From contig CACGJX010000004.1 in assembly GCA_902573465.1 (NCBI GenBank), positions 1 to 64,000 on the forward strand: a DNA stretch of 64,000 nucleotides. The letters run 5' to 3'. The notes below the pieces were generated by a model. That model saw only the letters and a list, made by a program, of their open reading frames with translations. It made no database searches and was not told the origin of the DNA. The first letter of the stretch is position 1; each line of letters opens with the position of its first letter. This document shows positions 29,725-39,097 of the stretch, piece by piece. The stretch is from an uncultured Pelagibacteraceae bacterium (GTDB taxonomy: Bacteria; Pseudomonadota; Alphaproteobacteria; Pelagibacterales; Pelagibacteraceae). A program made the position numbers and the translations under genes.

Positions 29725-31470
29725 ATGCTTAATTCAGATGATTTAATAAATAAAGTAAAAGGATATAATAAGTTTTTAAATCCAGATAGGTTAAATAAGG
29801 CTTATGACTTTGCGGTTAAGGCCCATAGCAATCAAAAAAGAGCCTCAGGTGATCCATACTCAGTTCATCCAATTGAAGTAGCAAATATATTAACTGATTT
29901 AAAATTAGATAGTGCAACCATAACTACGGGTTTATTACATGACACAATAGAGGATACATATGCAACTTATGAAACTATCAAAGGTGAGTTTGGAGATGAA
30001 GTTGCAGATTTAGTTGACGGTGTTACAAAGATTTCTGCACTTGAAAATAATGCATCATCTAATTCTAAAGCAGAAAATTTTAGAAAATTAATTTTAGCTA
30101 CCTCAAAAGATATTAGAGTTTTATTAGTAAAAATTGCTGATCGACTGCATAACATGAGAACTATAAAAGCAATTTCAAAAGAGGAAAAAAGAAAAAGGAT
30201 TTCTCAAGAAACAATGGAAATTTATGCCCCATTAGCGGACAGAATGGGAATGCATAGAATTAGGGATGAGTTAGAAGATCTCTCTTTTGAAATTTTAAAT
30301 AATGAAGCTAGGTTATTAATTCAAAAAAGACTTGATGAGATAAAATTAGATAAAAAAGATATTTTTGAAACTTTATCAACTGAAATAAAAAAATTATTAG
30401 ATCAAAATAAAATTTCCTCAAAAATTTATGGAAGAGAAAAAACACCTTTTTCAATCTGGAGAAAAGTTCAGAAAAAAAGAGTTTCTTTGGAACAAATTAC
30501 CGATATCATTGGATTTAGAATTATTTTGGATAATGTTGATGACTGTTATAAAACTTTAGGAATAATTCACAAAGAATATAATTGTATACCTGGGAAATTT
30601 AAAGATTATATATCTTCAGCAAAAATTAATGGTTATAAATCAATTCATACTGCAGTTATTGGATCTAATAGAAAACCCATAGAAATTCAAATAAGAACTA
30701 AAGAGATGCACGATTTTGCTGAGAGAGGAATAGCTTCTCATTGGCAATATAAGTCCTCAGAAAAATTTAACTCTCTCACCTGGAAAGAATATGATTGGTT
30801 GAAAGATTTAGTTGAAATTATAGAAAAAAATGAAAATCCTGAACACTCTTATGAATACACTAAACTTCAAATGTTTCAGGAAAATGTTTTTTGTTTTACT
30901 CCCAAAGGTTCAGTAATCAAATTACCCAAAGATGCAACAGCAATAGATTTTGCTTATGCCGTACATACAAAAATTGGTGATACTGCAGTTGGATGTGAAA
31001 TAAACGGAAATAAGAGTGAACTTCAATCAATTTTAAGAAATGGTGATAGAATAAAAATAATTACTTCAAAAAATCAATCACCATCACTTCACTGGATTCC
31101 AACAACAAAAACTGGAAAAGCCAGAGCTGCTATAAGAAGATATTGGCATGATAGGGGTGAGGAAAAGCAGGAAAGAATAAAAAAATATAATACCACTTTA
31201 TGGATTTCATTACCTGATAAACCAGGTCAATTAGGAAATGTAAGTTCATTAATAGGTGAACATAAATTAAATATTTCAAATTTAGTAATGGCTGGAAAAA
31301 AACCTGACTATATCAATTTTAAATTTCAGCTGATAATAAGAGATTTGAAAAATTTTACTAATTTTATTGCAGAGCTTAAACAAAAGGGTATAAAATTTAA
31401 GATAATTAGACACGAAGATAAAAGAAATGCTTTCACACAAAAAATCCTTAGATATTTTAAGAAAGACTAA
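29725..31470 (+). CDS. rsh: Bifunctional (p)ppGpp synthetase/hydrolase, RelA/SpoT homologue, compact form
   Basis: Makes and degrades the alarmone (p)ppGpp. The 581-residue protein keeps the HD hydrolase domain (HPIEVANIL, HDTIEDT, ADRLHNMRT), the synthetase domain (GREKTPFSIWRK, YKSIHTAVIG, EIQIRTKEMHDFAE), and a TGS domain (FCFTPKGSVIKLPKDATAIDFAYAVH). A C-terminal ACT domain follows from about residue 490. Full-length RelA/SpoT proteins exceed 700 residues; here the helical and zinc-finger/RRM region between TGS and ACT appears greatly shortened. Both enzymatic domains look intact. Confidence 0.94.
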   Translation: MLNSDDLINKVKGYNKFLNPDRLNKAYDFAVKAHSNQKRASGDPYSVHPIEVANILTDLKLDSATITTGLLHDTIEDTYATYETIKGEFGDEVADLVDGVTKISALENNASSNSKAENFRKLILATSKDIRVLLVKIADRLHNMRTIKAISKEEKRKRISQETMEIYAPLADRMGMHRIRDELEDLSFEILNNEARLLIQKRLDEIKLDKKDIFETLSTEIKKLLDQNKISSKIYGREKTPFSIWRKVQKKRVSLEQITDIIGFRIILDNVDDCYKTLGIIHKEYNCIPGKFKDYISSAKINGYKSIHTAVIGSNRKPIEIQIRTKEMHDFAERGIASHWQYKSSEKFNSLTWKEYDWLKDLVEIIEKNENPEHSYEYTKLQMFQENVFCFTPKGSVIKLPKDATAIDFAYAVHTKIGDTAVGCEINGNKSELQSILRNGDRIKIITSKNQSPSLHWIPTTKTGKARAAIRRYWHDRGEEKQERIKKYNTTLWISLPDKPGQLGNVSSLIGEHKLNISNLVMAGKKPDYINFKFQLIIRDLKNFTNFIAELKQKGIKFKIIRHEDKRNAFTQKILRYFKKD

Positions 31471-32014
31471 TGCTTTATTAGAAGGACACTTCATTTTATC
31501 TTCTGGATTACATTCTTCAAAGTATATCCAGTGTGCTAAACTTTTAAGTTATCCATCAAAAGCAGAAAAAATATGTAAATCATTGGCTTTAAAAATCAAA
31601 AAAAATTTTAGAAAATTTGATTTAATTTTGGCACCGGCCATTGGTGGTATTGTGATAGGTTACGAAATTGGTAGGATTTTAAAAAAAGAGACGATTTTTT
31701 GTGAAAGAGTTAAAGGCAAATTCACTCTAAGAAGAGGTTTTAAAATTAAAAGAGGCTCTAAAGTTATTATTATTGAAGATGTAATAACCACAGGAAAATC
31801 CAGCATGGAATGCGTAAAACTAATAAAAAAATCTAATGCAAAATTAGTTGGTTTTGCAACAATTATTGATAGATCATCAAAGAAAACATTGAAAATTAAA
31901 AAAAAAATAATTTCACATCTTAAAATTGAAGTACCAACTTATAAATCAAACAAAATACCAAAGGAATTAGACTCAATTCCCATTTCAACACCAGGAAGCA
32001 GATTTATTAAGTGA
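31427..32014 (+). CDS. pyrE: Orotate phosphoribosyltransferase
   Basis: Joins orotate with PRPP to form OMP in pyrimidine synthesis. The 195-residue protein has the PRPP-binding motif VIIIEDVITTGKSS at about 120-133, and the N-terminal GHFILSSGLHSSKY typical of PyrE. ATG at 31427 lies inside the end of rsh (44-base overlap), and later starts would cut into conserved sequence. The stop overlaps the pdxJ GTG start by 4 bases. Confidence 0.95.
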   Translation: MLSHKKSLDILRKTNALLEGHFILSSGLHSSKYIQCAKLLSYPSKAEKICKSLALKIKKNFRKFDLILAPAIGGIVIGYEIGRILKKETIFCERVKGKFTLRRGFKIKRGSKVIIIEDVITTGKSSMECVKLIKKSNAKLVGFATIIDRSSKKTLKIKKKIISHLKIEVPTYKSNKIPKELDSIPISTPGSRFIK

Positions 32015-32730
32015 AACGGTTAGGTGTAAATATTGATCATGTTGCGACAGTTCGAAATGCCAGAGGTGAATTTCATCCTGACCCATATAAAGCTGCATTA
32101 TTTGTTAAAAAAAAAGGTGCCGACTCTATTACAATACACCTTCGAGAAGACAGGAGACACATACGAGATTTAGACGCAAAAAAAATTTGTTCAATAAAAA
32201 AATTATTAGTAAATTTAGAAATTTCAACAAATAGGAATATTGTTAAGAATGCTTTGAGAATAAAACCAAAATTTATTTGTATTGTACCTGAAAATAGAAA
32301 TGAAATAACAACCGAAGGTGGTTTAAATTTAAAGAAAAATAAAAATAAAATTAAAAAAATAATATCACAATTTAAAGAAAAAAAGATTAGAACGAGCTTA
32401 TTTGTAAATCCAAATATAAAAGATATTTATTTGTCTAAAGAAATAGGTGCTGATTGCATTGAAATACATACAGGACATTTTTCAAATCTGATAAAATCGA
32501 AAAAATCTTTCATTAAGGAATTTTTAAAGATTAAGAAATGTGCAATATTAGCATCAAAAATTGGTGTGGAGGTACATGCTGGACACGGTCTGGATTTCAA
32601 ATCTACTAAAATACTAACCAAGATAAATGAAATAGTAGAGTTTAATATTGGGCATTTTATTATTGGTGAGTCCATTTTTTATGGTTTACCATTTGTCATA
32701 AAAAAGTTTAAAAGAATTATCAAAAATTAG
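32011..32730 (+). CDS. pdxJ: Pyridoxine 5'-phosphate synthase
   Basis: Condenses deoxyxylulose-5-phosphate with aminoacetone phosphate in the DXP-dependent vitamin B6 route. The 239-residue TIM-barrel protein begins LGVNIDHVATVRNARG and has HLREDRRHIRD, and VHAGHGLDF near the C-terminus. The start is GTG at 32011, overlapping the pyrE stop. pdxJ-acpS-lepB-rnc is a conserved alphaproteobacterial gene order. Confidence 0.96.
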   Translation: MKRLGVNIDHVATVRNARGEFHPDPYKAALFVKKKGADSITIHLREDRRHIRDLDAKKICSIKKLLVNLEISTNRNIVKNALRIKPKFICIVPENRNEITTEGGLNLKKNKNKIKKIISQFKEKKIRTSLFVNPNIKDIYLSKEIGADCIEIHTGHFSNLIKSKKSFIKEFLKIKKCAILASKIGVEVHAGHGLDFKSTKILTKINEIVEFNIGHFIIGESIFYGLPFVIKKFKRIIKN

Positions 32731-32731
32731 A

Positions 32732-33124
32732 ATGAAAATTTTAGGTATCGGTGTAGATATTGTTGAAAATAAAAGGCTTAAAAATTCTATTAAAAATAAA
32801 AGTTTTATCTCAAGATTATTCACTTTACTTGAAATTAAAAATTCTAGGTTGGTAAAAGATAAATCTATCTATTTTTCAAAAAAATTTGCGGCAAAAGAAT
32901 CATTCTCTAAAGCGCTTGGAACTGGATTCAGAAAAGGGTTAAATTTTAAAGATGTTGAAATTTTACATGATAATTTAGGTAAACCATATTTTAGATTAAA
33001 TAACAAAACCAAAAAAATTATAATGAAAACATTAAAAGTTAAAAAGTTTGACATATTTCTTTCAATATCTGATGAAAAAGAATATTCAATTGCATTTACT
33101 ATAATTCAGGCCAAAAATGTTTAA
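32732..33124 (+). CDS. acpS: Holo-[acyl-carrier-protein] synthase
   Basis: Transfers 4'-phosphopantetheine from CoA to apo-ACP. The 130-residue protein has the metal-binding GIGVDIVENKRL, the KFAAKESFSKALGTGFR motif and the C-terminal LSISDEKEYSIAF. Start is one base after the pdxJ stop, and its end overlaps lepB by 8 bases. Length is typical. Confidence 0.96.
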   Translation: MKILGIGVDIVENKRLKNSIKNKSFISRLFTLLEIKNSRLVKDKSIYFSKKFAAKESFSKALGTGFRKGLNFKDVEILHDNLGKPYFRLNNKTKKIIMKTLKVKKFDIFLSISDEKEYSIAFTIIQAKNV

Positions 33125-33851
33125 TAAAAAATTTTTTATAGAAAACTTTAAGACACTTTTTTATGCTTTTATTATAGCTATAATTATTAGATCCTTAATT
33201 ATTCAACCATTTTATATTCCATCTTCATCCATGGAACCTGGTTTATTAGTAGGAGACAGACTTTTTGTAACAAAATATTCATATGGTTATAGCAAGCACT
33301 CATTTCCATTTAGTCCACCTATTTTTGAGAATAGAATTTTTTCTAGCAAGCCAAATAGGGGTGACGTAATAGTTTTTAAAACCCCTGCAGATAATAGAAC
33401 AGATTATATTAAAAGACTTATTGGTCTACCGGGTGATAGAATTCAGTTTGTGGATTCCAATTTATATCTAAATAATAGTGAAATTCTCAAATCGAAAGTT
33501 TCAGAAAGAGATACAATTTATTGTGGGGAAAAGACTATTAATGTTTTTACATTTGAGGAAAAATTACCAAACGGAAAAATTTACAAAACCGTCTATCTCA
33601 AAAATTTCACTTTTGATAATTCTGACGTTTTTACTGTTCCTGATAACCATTACTTCTTTTTAGGTGATAATAGAGATTGTTCAAAAGATAGCAGGTATTT
33701 AACCAGCGTGGGTTATGTTCACGAAGATAATCTAGTTGGTAAAGCAAGATTTATTTTTTTTTCATCTGATAGGTCAGTTGGTAGTATTTTTGCTTTTTGG
33801 AAATGGAACAAATCTATTCGATTTGACAGATTTTTTAAGAAAATTATTTGA
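33117..33851 (+). CDS. lepB: Signal peptidase I
   Basis: Membrane-anchored protease that removes Sec/Tat signal peptides. The 244-residue protein has one N-terminal membrane segment (about 9-30) and catalytic serine in IPSSSMEPGLLVGD. The general-base lysine lies in DYIKRLIGLPGD, and FFLGDNRDCSKDSR is the family box E. The gene overlaps acpS upstream, and its stop shares a base with the rnc ATG. Confidence 0.96.
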   Translation: MFNKKFFIENFKTLFYAFIIAIIIRSLIIQPFYIPSSSMEPGLLVGDRLFVTKYSYGYSKHSFPFSPPIFENRIFSSKPNRGDVIVFKTPADNRTDYIKRLIGLPGDRIQFVDSNLYLNNSEILKSKVSERDTIYCGEKTINVFTFEEKLPNGKIYKTVYLKNFTFDNSDVFTVPDNHYFFLGDNRDCSKDSRYLTSVGYVHEDNLVGKARFIFFSSDRSVGSIFAFWKWNKSIRFDRFFKKII

Positions 33852-34516
33852 TGAAAATTGATTATTCTAAACTTGAAAAAAAAATAGATTATAAGTTTAA
33901 AAATAGAAATTTACTTGTTCAAAGTCTTACTCATAAAAGTTTTAATAAAATGAATAATAATGAAAAAATAGAATTTTTAGGAGACAGAGTTTTGGGTTTA
34001 GTTATCGCAAAAAAACTTTTAGAGATCTATCCAGAGGAAAAGGAAGGAATTTTAGATAAAAAATATGCTTCATTAGTAAATAAAAAGACATGTTTGGAAA
34101 TTGCTAAAAGTATTAATTTGCAAAATTATATTTTAATTTTTAATCCTAGAAATAGATCAGTTACAATTGAGGATAAGGTGATATCAGATAGTTGTGAAGC
34201 TTTAATTGGAGCTATTTATCTTGATAGGGGATTTAATATAACAGAGAAAATTATATTAGAATTGTGGAGAGAAAAAATAAAAGAAAGTGTGATTACTCAA
34301 ATTGATGCAAAAACCAAACTTCAAGAGTTTTCATTGAAAAAGTTTAAAAGATTGCCTATTTATAAAATAATCTCTAATACTGGTCCAAGACACAAGCCAG
34401 TATTCAGAGTTGCTGTAAAATTACAAAATACAAAATTTTATAATGGTGAGGGAAAGTCTAAAAAAGAAGCAGAACAGAATGCAGCTTTACTTTGCTTAAA
34501 TGATAATTTGATTTGA
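33851..34516 (+). CDS. rnc: Ribonuclease III
   Basis: Double-strand-specific RNase for rRNA and mRNA processing. The 221-residue protein has the signature NEKIEFLGDRVLGLVIA, the second acidic cluster DSCEALIGAIYLDRG, and a C-terminal dsRNA-binding domain (KTKLQEFSLKK ... EGKSKKEAEQNAA). ATG at 33851 is preferred over the TTG codon immediately before it used by the ORF track. The usual downstream gene era is absent; recO follows directly. Confidence 0.96.
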   Translation: MKIDYSKLEKKIDYKFKNRNLLVQSLTHKSFNKMNNNEKIEFLGDRVLGLVIAKKLLEIYPEEKEGILDKKYASLVNKKTCLEIAKSINLQNYILIFNPRNRSVTIEDKVISDSCEALIGAIYLDRGFNITEKIILELWREKIKESVITQIDAKTKLQEFSLKKFKRLPIYKIISNTGPRHKPVFRVAVKLQNTKFYNGEGKSKKEAEQNAALLCLNDNLI

Positions 34517-35196
34517 TGAATTGGGACGATACAGGTTTTTTACTTTCAAAAAATAGATATAACGAAAATTCTCTTATTTCTGAATTTTATACTAAAAATC
34601 ATGGAAAAATATCAGGCATCGTTTTTGGTGGTACTTCAAAAAAAATTAAAAATTATCTTCAAATTGGCAATCAACTATATCTAAATTACAACTCTAAATC
34701 TGAGAATAAATTAGGATATTTTAAATTAGAAATCCAAAAAGTTTATTCACCTATATATTTTGAAAATTCTCAAAAACTTTCATGCATTAATTCTGCAATG
34801 AGTTTAATTCGTTTACTAACAGCTGAGTCTCAATCTAATATTAAAATATTTAACCTCATTGAAAAATTTTACTTGATACTCTCAAATGATGACTGGTTAA
34901 AAGATTACATTTTTTGGGAATTAGAATTACTTAAGACCATAGGTTTTGATTTAGAATTAAGTAATTTTGCAACTAAAGAGTTATTAGATGATAAAATAAT
35001 ATATGTAGTTAAATCTAAAAATGAAAAAAAGATAATACCAAATTTTCTAATTGATAAGAAAATTGTAGTTAATGATTTGAATATACTTTTAAATGGATTG
35101 AAATTAGTAAGTGATTTTTTAGAAAAAACTATATTAAAACCAAATAACTTAAACTATCCAATTAGCAGAACTCAGTTCATAAATTCACTGAGATAA
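34516..35196 (+). CDS. recO: DNA repair protein RecO
   Basis: Helps RecR load RecA at single-strand gaps. The 226-residue protein has the N-terminal OB fold (WDDTGFLLSKNRYNENSLISEFYTKNHGKISGIVFGG, typical of alphaproteobacterial RecO) and a helical C-terminal domain. No zinc-finger cysteines are visible. ATG at 34516 shares a base with the rnc stop and is preferred over the TTG at 34513. Position after rnc supports the call. Confidence 0.88.
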   Translation: MNWDDTGFLLSKNRYNENSLISEFYTKNHGKISGIVFGGTSKKIKNYLQIGNQLYLNYNSKSENKLGYFKLEIQKVYSPIYFENSQKLSCINSAMSLIRLLTAESQSNIKIFNLIEKFYLILSNDDWLKDYIFWELELLKTIGFDLELSNFATKELLDDKIIYVVKSKNEKKIIPNFLIDKKIVVNDLNILLNGLKLVSDFLEKTILKPNNLNYPISRTQFINSLR

Positions 35197-36186
35197 TTAA
35201 GGTAAAATTTCATTTAATCTATCTGCGTAATAAGTTACTATTGCGTTTGCACCAGCTCTTTTAAAACTCATTAAATTTTCAAATATCGCATCTTTATTTA
35301 TTATTTTTTTTTCTACAGCATTGGATAACATGCTATATTCACCAGAAACTTGGTAGGCAAAAACTGGAATTTTAAATTGATTTTTTATTGATCTGATAAT
35401 ATCAAGATAGGGTAACCCAGGTTTTACCATGACCATATCTGCACCCTCTTTTATATCTAAAGCCACCTCTCTTATTGCTTCATCATAATTCCTAAAATCC
35501 ATTTGATAAGTTTTTTTATCCCCTTTTAGGGCAACCTTAGATCCTACAGCATCTCTAAAAGGGCCATAAAAGTTAGAGGCATATTTAACTGCGTAAGAAA
35601 GAATTTGAGTATTTTTGAAATTTTCTTTGTCTAGAGCTTTTCTAATTTTACCAATTCGTCCATCCATCATATCTGATGGTGCTAACACATCACATCCCAT
35701 TTGAGCTTGTAATAAAGATTGCTTAATTAAGATCTCTATAGTTTCGTCATTCATTATATTGTTTGATTTGAGAATTCCATCATGACCATGTTTTGTATAA
35801 GGATCCAGAGCTACATCACACATTATTCCAATTTTGTTTTTGTATCTTTTTTTAATGTATTTTATAGCTTTACATACTAAATTATCTTCATTTATAGCTT
35901 CACTTCCTAAATCATCTTTTAATTTAGGTGATGTATAAGGAAATAAAGCAACCATAGGTATTTGATTTTTAATAGCTCGATCTAAGATTATTGACAATCT
36001 ATTAATAGAATATCTATATACACCTGGCATAGATTTAATTGGTTGGGTCTTGTTTTTACCCTCAATCAAAAATATGGGAAGTATAAAGTCATTAGGTGAT
36101 AAATTGTTTTCTGAGACTAGTCTTCTTGACCAGCCGTTTTTTCTATTTCTTCTTAGTCTCAGACTAGGATATTTTCCTGTAATCAT
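35197..36186 (-). CDS. hemB: Delta-aminolevulinic acid dehydratase (porphobilinogen synthase)
   Basis: Condenses two 5-aminolevulinates to porphobilinogen in haem synthesis. The true start is ATG 36186 (MITGKYPSLRLRRNR), giving 329 residues; the 58-residue extension in the ORF track runs into the divergent gene and looks non-native. Motifs include PIFLIEG, the Schiff-base lysine region MVKPGLPYLD, and ALDPYTKHGHDG. The last lacks the cysteines of zinc-type HemB, suggesting the Mg2+-dependent type. Convergent with recO, stop to stop. Confidence 0.96.
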   Translation of the reverse strand: MITGKYPSLRLRRNRKNGWSRRLVSENNLSPNDFILPIFLIEGKNKTQPIKSMPGVYRYSINRLSIILDRAIKNQIPMVALFPYTSPKLKDDLGSEAINEDNLVCKAIKYIKKRYKNKIGIMCDVALDPYTKHGHDGILKSNNIMNDETIEILIKQSLLQAQMGCDVLAPSDMMDGRIGKIRKALDKENFKNTQILSYAVKYASNFYGPFRDAVGSKVALKGDKKTYQMDFRNYDEAIREVALDIKEGADMVMVKPGLPYLDIIRSIKNQFKIPVFAYQVSGEYSMLSNAVEKKIINKDAIFENLMSFKRAGANAIVTYYADRLNEILP

Positions 36187-36259
36187 ATTTAATTTTATTT
36201 TAAAAATGCGACAAATGTAATATACACATATATAGTAAAAAGGGTACAAAGCAATCACG

Positions 36260-36898
36260 ATGACAGTTGAAAATACAAAGATAATAAATTTAAATGTAAA
36301 AAAAGAAGAACGAGTTTTAGATTTTAGCGACTTCCAAAAACAAGAAATAAAATTTGACATCTCAAAACTTCAAGAAGCGTATAATCAAATTATTCAGACT
36401 AAAAAGTTTGAAGACGCAGGTGTTACTCATTTTGGTGCCATATCTTTAACGCAAATTCCTGGTGACCCAGATTCTATCAAAGGAAATAAAGCAAGAGGTC
36501 TTTATTGGACTAAACCTGACAGATCTGGCAAAGAAGTAATGAGGGAAGGGGCGATAAATGAATCTGCATATAGTGAATTTGTTAAAGATTACGATAATAC
36601 TTACTTTAAACATGTGTATGATGTTTTGTCCTCAAAGTATAAATTAGGTAGGATGAGAATTTTACTTAAGGAACCTCGATCAACTTTAAGTTGGCATAGA
36701 GACCCAGAGCCTAGATTGCATATACCTATAATCACGAACCCTGGTTGTATTATGGTTATAGATAATGTTGCTAAACACATGCCAGCAGATGGATCGGTTT
36801 GGATTACAAATAATACAAAATACCATAACGCCTTTAATGGCGGTGAAGAAAATAGAATACATCTTGTTGCATGTGTTTTAGATTACAAGTTCAACTAA
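36260..36898 (+). CDS. Aspartyl/asparaginyl beta-hydroxylase-like 2-oxoglutarate oxygenase
   Basis: Probable Fe(II)/2-oxoglutarate-dependent oxygenase with a cupin fold. The 212-residue protein has an iron-ligand HxD motif in LSWHRDPEPRLHIPI at about 152-166 and a distal histidine and arginine in YHNAFNGGEENRIHLV near 190-205. These are arranged as in the Asp/Asn hydroxylase family. The substrate is unknown. It is divergent from hemB and followed after 1 base by rpiB; neither neighbour reveals its target. No signal peptide is present, so it should act in the cytoplasm. Confidence 0.78.
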   Translation: MTVENTKIINLNVKKEERVLDFSDFQKQEIKFDISKLQEAYNQIIQTKKFEDAGVTHFGAISLTQIPGDPDSIKGNKARGLYWTKPDRSGKEVMREGAINESAYSEFVKDYDNTYFKHVYDVLSSKYKLGRMRILLKEPRSTLSWHRDPEPRLHIPIITNPGCIMVIDNVAKHMPADGSVWITNNTKYHNAFNGGEENRIHLVACVLDYKFN

Positions 36899-36899
36899 T

Positions 36900-37325
36900 T
36901 TGAAAAAAATTTTTATTTCCTCAGATCACGCCGGATTTAAATTAAAAGAGGACATAAAAAAACACCTTAAAAGTTTAAAATTAAATTTTAATGATCTCGG
37001 ACCTGTAAATGATAATAGTGTTGATTATCCTGATTACGCACATAAATTAGCAAAAAAAGTCAAAATTAGTAAAAATAATGTTGGAATCTTAGTATGTGGT
37101 TCAGGTACAGGAATGAATATTGCGGCAAATAAGCATAAAAATATACGTGCAGCTCAGTGTTTTAACGTGAAATCTACCAAATTATCCAGATTGCATAATG
37201 ATGCAAACATCATTACATTAGGTTCTAGATTAATTAGTAAAAAAAATGCTTTCAAATTTATAAAAATTTTTTTAAATACTAAATTTGATGGTGGCAGACA
37301 TTTGAGAAGGGTTAAAAAAATTTAA
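36900..37325 (+). CDS. rpiB: Ribose-5-phosphate isomerase B / RpiB-LacA family
   Basis: Interconverts ribose-5-phosphate and ribulose-5-phosphate. The 141-residue protein has [14 protein letters not shown] at the N-terminus, the [12 protein letters not shown] phosphate-binding loop near 70-81, and [15 protein letters not shown] with the family's catalytic histidine region. The start is TTG at 36900, because the conserved start of the protein has no ATG. glyA follows after 2 bases. Confidence 0.93.
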   Translation: MKKIFISSDHAGFKLKEDIKKHLKSLKLNFNDLGPVNDNSVDYPDYAHKLAKKVKISKNNVGILVCGSGTGMNIAANKHKNIRAAQCFNVKSTKLSRLHNDANIITLGSRLISKKNAFKFIKIFLNTKFDGGRHLRRVKKI

Positions 37326-37327
37326 TT

Positions 37328-38635
37328 ATGTCTAGTGAAAAGAGTTATTTAAATGATAGCTATAAAAGTTTTTTTGAGGATGGTTTATCCGTAAAAGATC
37401 CTGAGTTATATAAAGCTATTAAAGATGAACTAATAAGACAGCAACAACATATTGAGTTAATTGCTTCAGAAAACATAGTTTCTCAAGCTGTATTGGAAGC
37501 CCAAGGTTCAGTATTAACAAACAAATATGCAGAAGGCTATCCAGGTAAGCGTTATTACAACGGTTGTGAACATGTTGATGTCGCAGAAAATCTTGCAAAT
37601 GATAGATTAAAAAAATTATTCAATTGTAAATTTGCAAACTCTCAACCTCACTCAGGTGCACAAGCTAATGGTGCTGTATTTTTAGCTCTATTAAGTCCAG
37701 GTGATACATTTATGGGAATGAGTTTAAATTCTGGTGGACATATAACTCACGGTTTAAAAATTTCAATGTCAGGTAAATGGTTTAATGCAATCAGTTATGA
37801 TGTTGATAAGAAATCTGAACTCATAGACTATGATAATGTTGAAAAACTTGCTTTAGAACATAAACCAAAATTAATTATAGCTGGTGGAAGTGCTTACTCA
37901 AGAGTAATAGATTTTAAAAGATTTAGAGAAATTGCTGATAAAGTTGGTGCTTATCTCATGGTTGATATGGCACATTTTTCTGGCTTAGTTGCAGGAAAAG
38001 GGTATCCAAACCCATGTGATCATGCCCATGTTGTTACATCAACAACACATAAAGTTTTTAGAAGTGCAAGAGGTGGAATAATTTTAACTAATCATGAAGA
38101 TCTTGCGAAAAAATTTAACACTGCAGTTTTTCCAGGATATCAAGGTGGTCCGTTAATGCACGTTATCGCAGCTAAAGCCGCAGGTTTTCTAGAAGCTCTA
38201 CAACCAGAATTTAAAGATTACATAAAGTCAGTCCTAGCGAATGCAAAAATGTTAGCTGAAACTTTAAAAAATAATGGTTTTAAAATTTATTCTAACGGAA
38301 CTGATACACATTTAATGTTGGTAGATTTGAGACCTTACAATGTTAAAGGTAATCTTGCTGCTGAAAGTCTTTCAAGAGCAAACATTACTTGTAACAAAAA
38401 TGGAATTCCTTTTGATACTGAGAAGCCAATGATTACCTCAGGTATAAGATTAGGAACTCAAGCAGCTACAACACGTGGCTTTGGTTTAAATGAATTTAAA
38501 ACTGTTGGTGAATTAATTACAAAAACTTTAAAAGGATTATCCGAAAATCCAAATGATAACAGTAAAGTAGAAAATGAAGTAAAAAACGAAGTTATTTCTT
38601 TAACTTCATCATTCCCGATATATAAAAACTTGTAG
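37328..38635 (+). CDS. glyA: Serine hydroxymethyltransferase
   Basis: Interconverts serine and glycine with transfer of a one-carbon unit to tetrahydrofolate. The 435-residue PLP enzyme has [34 protein letters not shown], and the PLP lysine in [16 protein letters not shown]. Length is standard. No glycine riboswitch can precede it locally because rpiB ends 2 bases upstream. It cooperates with the sarcosine oxidase genes of the window in glycine/one-carbon supply. Confidence 0.97.
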   Translation: MSSEKSYLNDSYKSFFEDGLSVKDPELYKAIKDELIRQQQHIELIASENIVSQAVLEAQGSVLTNKYAEGYPGKRYYNGCEHVDVAENLANDRLKKLFNCKFANSQPHSGAQANGAVFLALLSPGDTFMGMSLNSGGHITHGLKISMSGKWFNAISYDVDKKSELIDYDNVEKLALEHKPKLIIAGGSAYSRVIDFKRFREIADKVGAYLMVDMAHFSGLVAGKGYPNPCDHAHVVTSTTHKVFRSARGGIILTNHEDLAKKFNTAVFPGYQGGPLMHVIAAKAAGFLEALQPEFKDYIKSVLANAKMLAETLKNNGFKIYSNGTDTHLMLVDLRPYNVKGNLAAESLSRANITCNKNGIPFDTEKPMITSGIRLGTQAATTRGFGLNEFKTVGELITKTLKGLSENPNDNSKVENEVKNEVISLTSSFPIYKNL

Positions 38636-38638
38636 TAA

Positions 38639-39097
38639 ATGATTTGTCCTTGTGTAAAAAAAGGTGAAACCTCGGTTGTGGATTCACGTCCAACCGAAGA
38701 TGGTACTGCTATTCGTAGAAGACGATTATGTGTTTGTGGTGAAAGATTTACGACTTTTGAAAGAATTCAACATAGGGAATTAATGGTAATTAAAAAAAGT
38801 GGTCGAAAATCATCCTTTGATAGAGATAAACTTGCAAAATCAATTTATATAGCTTTAAAAAAAAGGCCATTAGATACGGAAACAGTAGAAAAATTTATTA
38901 GTAAAATCTCAAGATCAGTTGAGGATCTTGGGCAGAATGAAATTTCATCTAATACTATAGGTACTATGGTTATGGACGGATTAAAAGAACTAGATCCTGT
39001 TGCTTACGTAAGATTTGCATCTGTGTACAGAAATTTTAGAGAAGAAAAAGATTTTGTACAATTCGTGGACAAACTTGATGTCTACAAAAAAAGATAA
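38639..39097 (+). CDS. nrdR: Transcriptional repressor NrdR with unusual CxC zinc knuckles
   Basis: ATP/dATP-sensing repressor of ribonucleotide reductase genes. The 152-residue protein has the NrdR zinc-ribbon region with [15 protein letters not shown] and [11 protein letters not shown], followed by an ATP-cone domain ([16 protein letters not shown]). The canonical ribbon is CPxC...CxxC. Here the first knuckle reads MICPCV and the second RLCVCGE, so each cysteine pair is CxC. All four cysteines are still present. The gene leads into ribD, whose start lies 20 bases inside its end, as in many proteobacterial nrdR-rib clusters. Confidence 0.92.
   Translation: MICPCVKKGETSVVDSRPTEDGTAIRRRRLCVCGERFTTFERIQHRELMVIKKSGRKSSFDRDKLAKSIYIALKKRPLDTETVEKFISKISRSVEDLGQNEISSNTIGTMVMDGLKELDPVAYVRFASVYRNFREEKDFVQFVDKLDVYKKR

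Noticed and set aside
36187-36360. N-terminal 58-residue extension of hemB in the ORF track
   Set aside because: It is hydrophobic and unlike HemB, overlaps the divergent oxygenase gene, and ATG 36186 begins the conserved HemB sequence.
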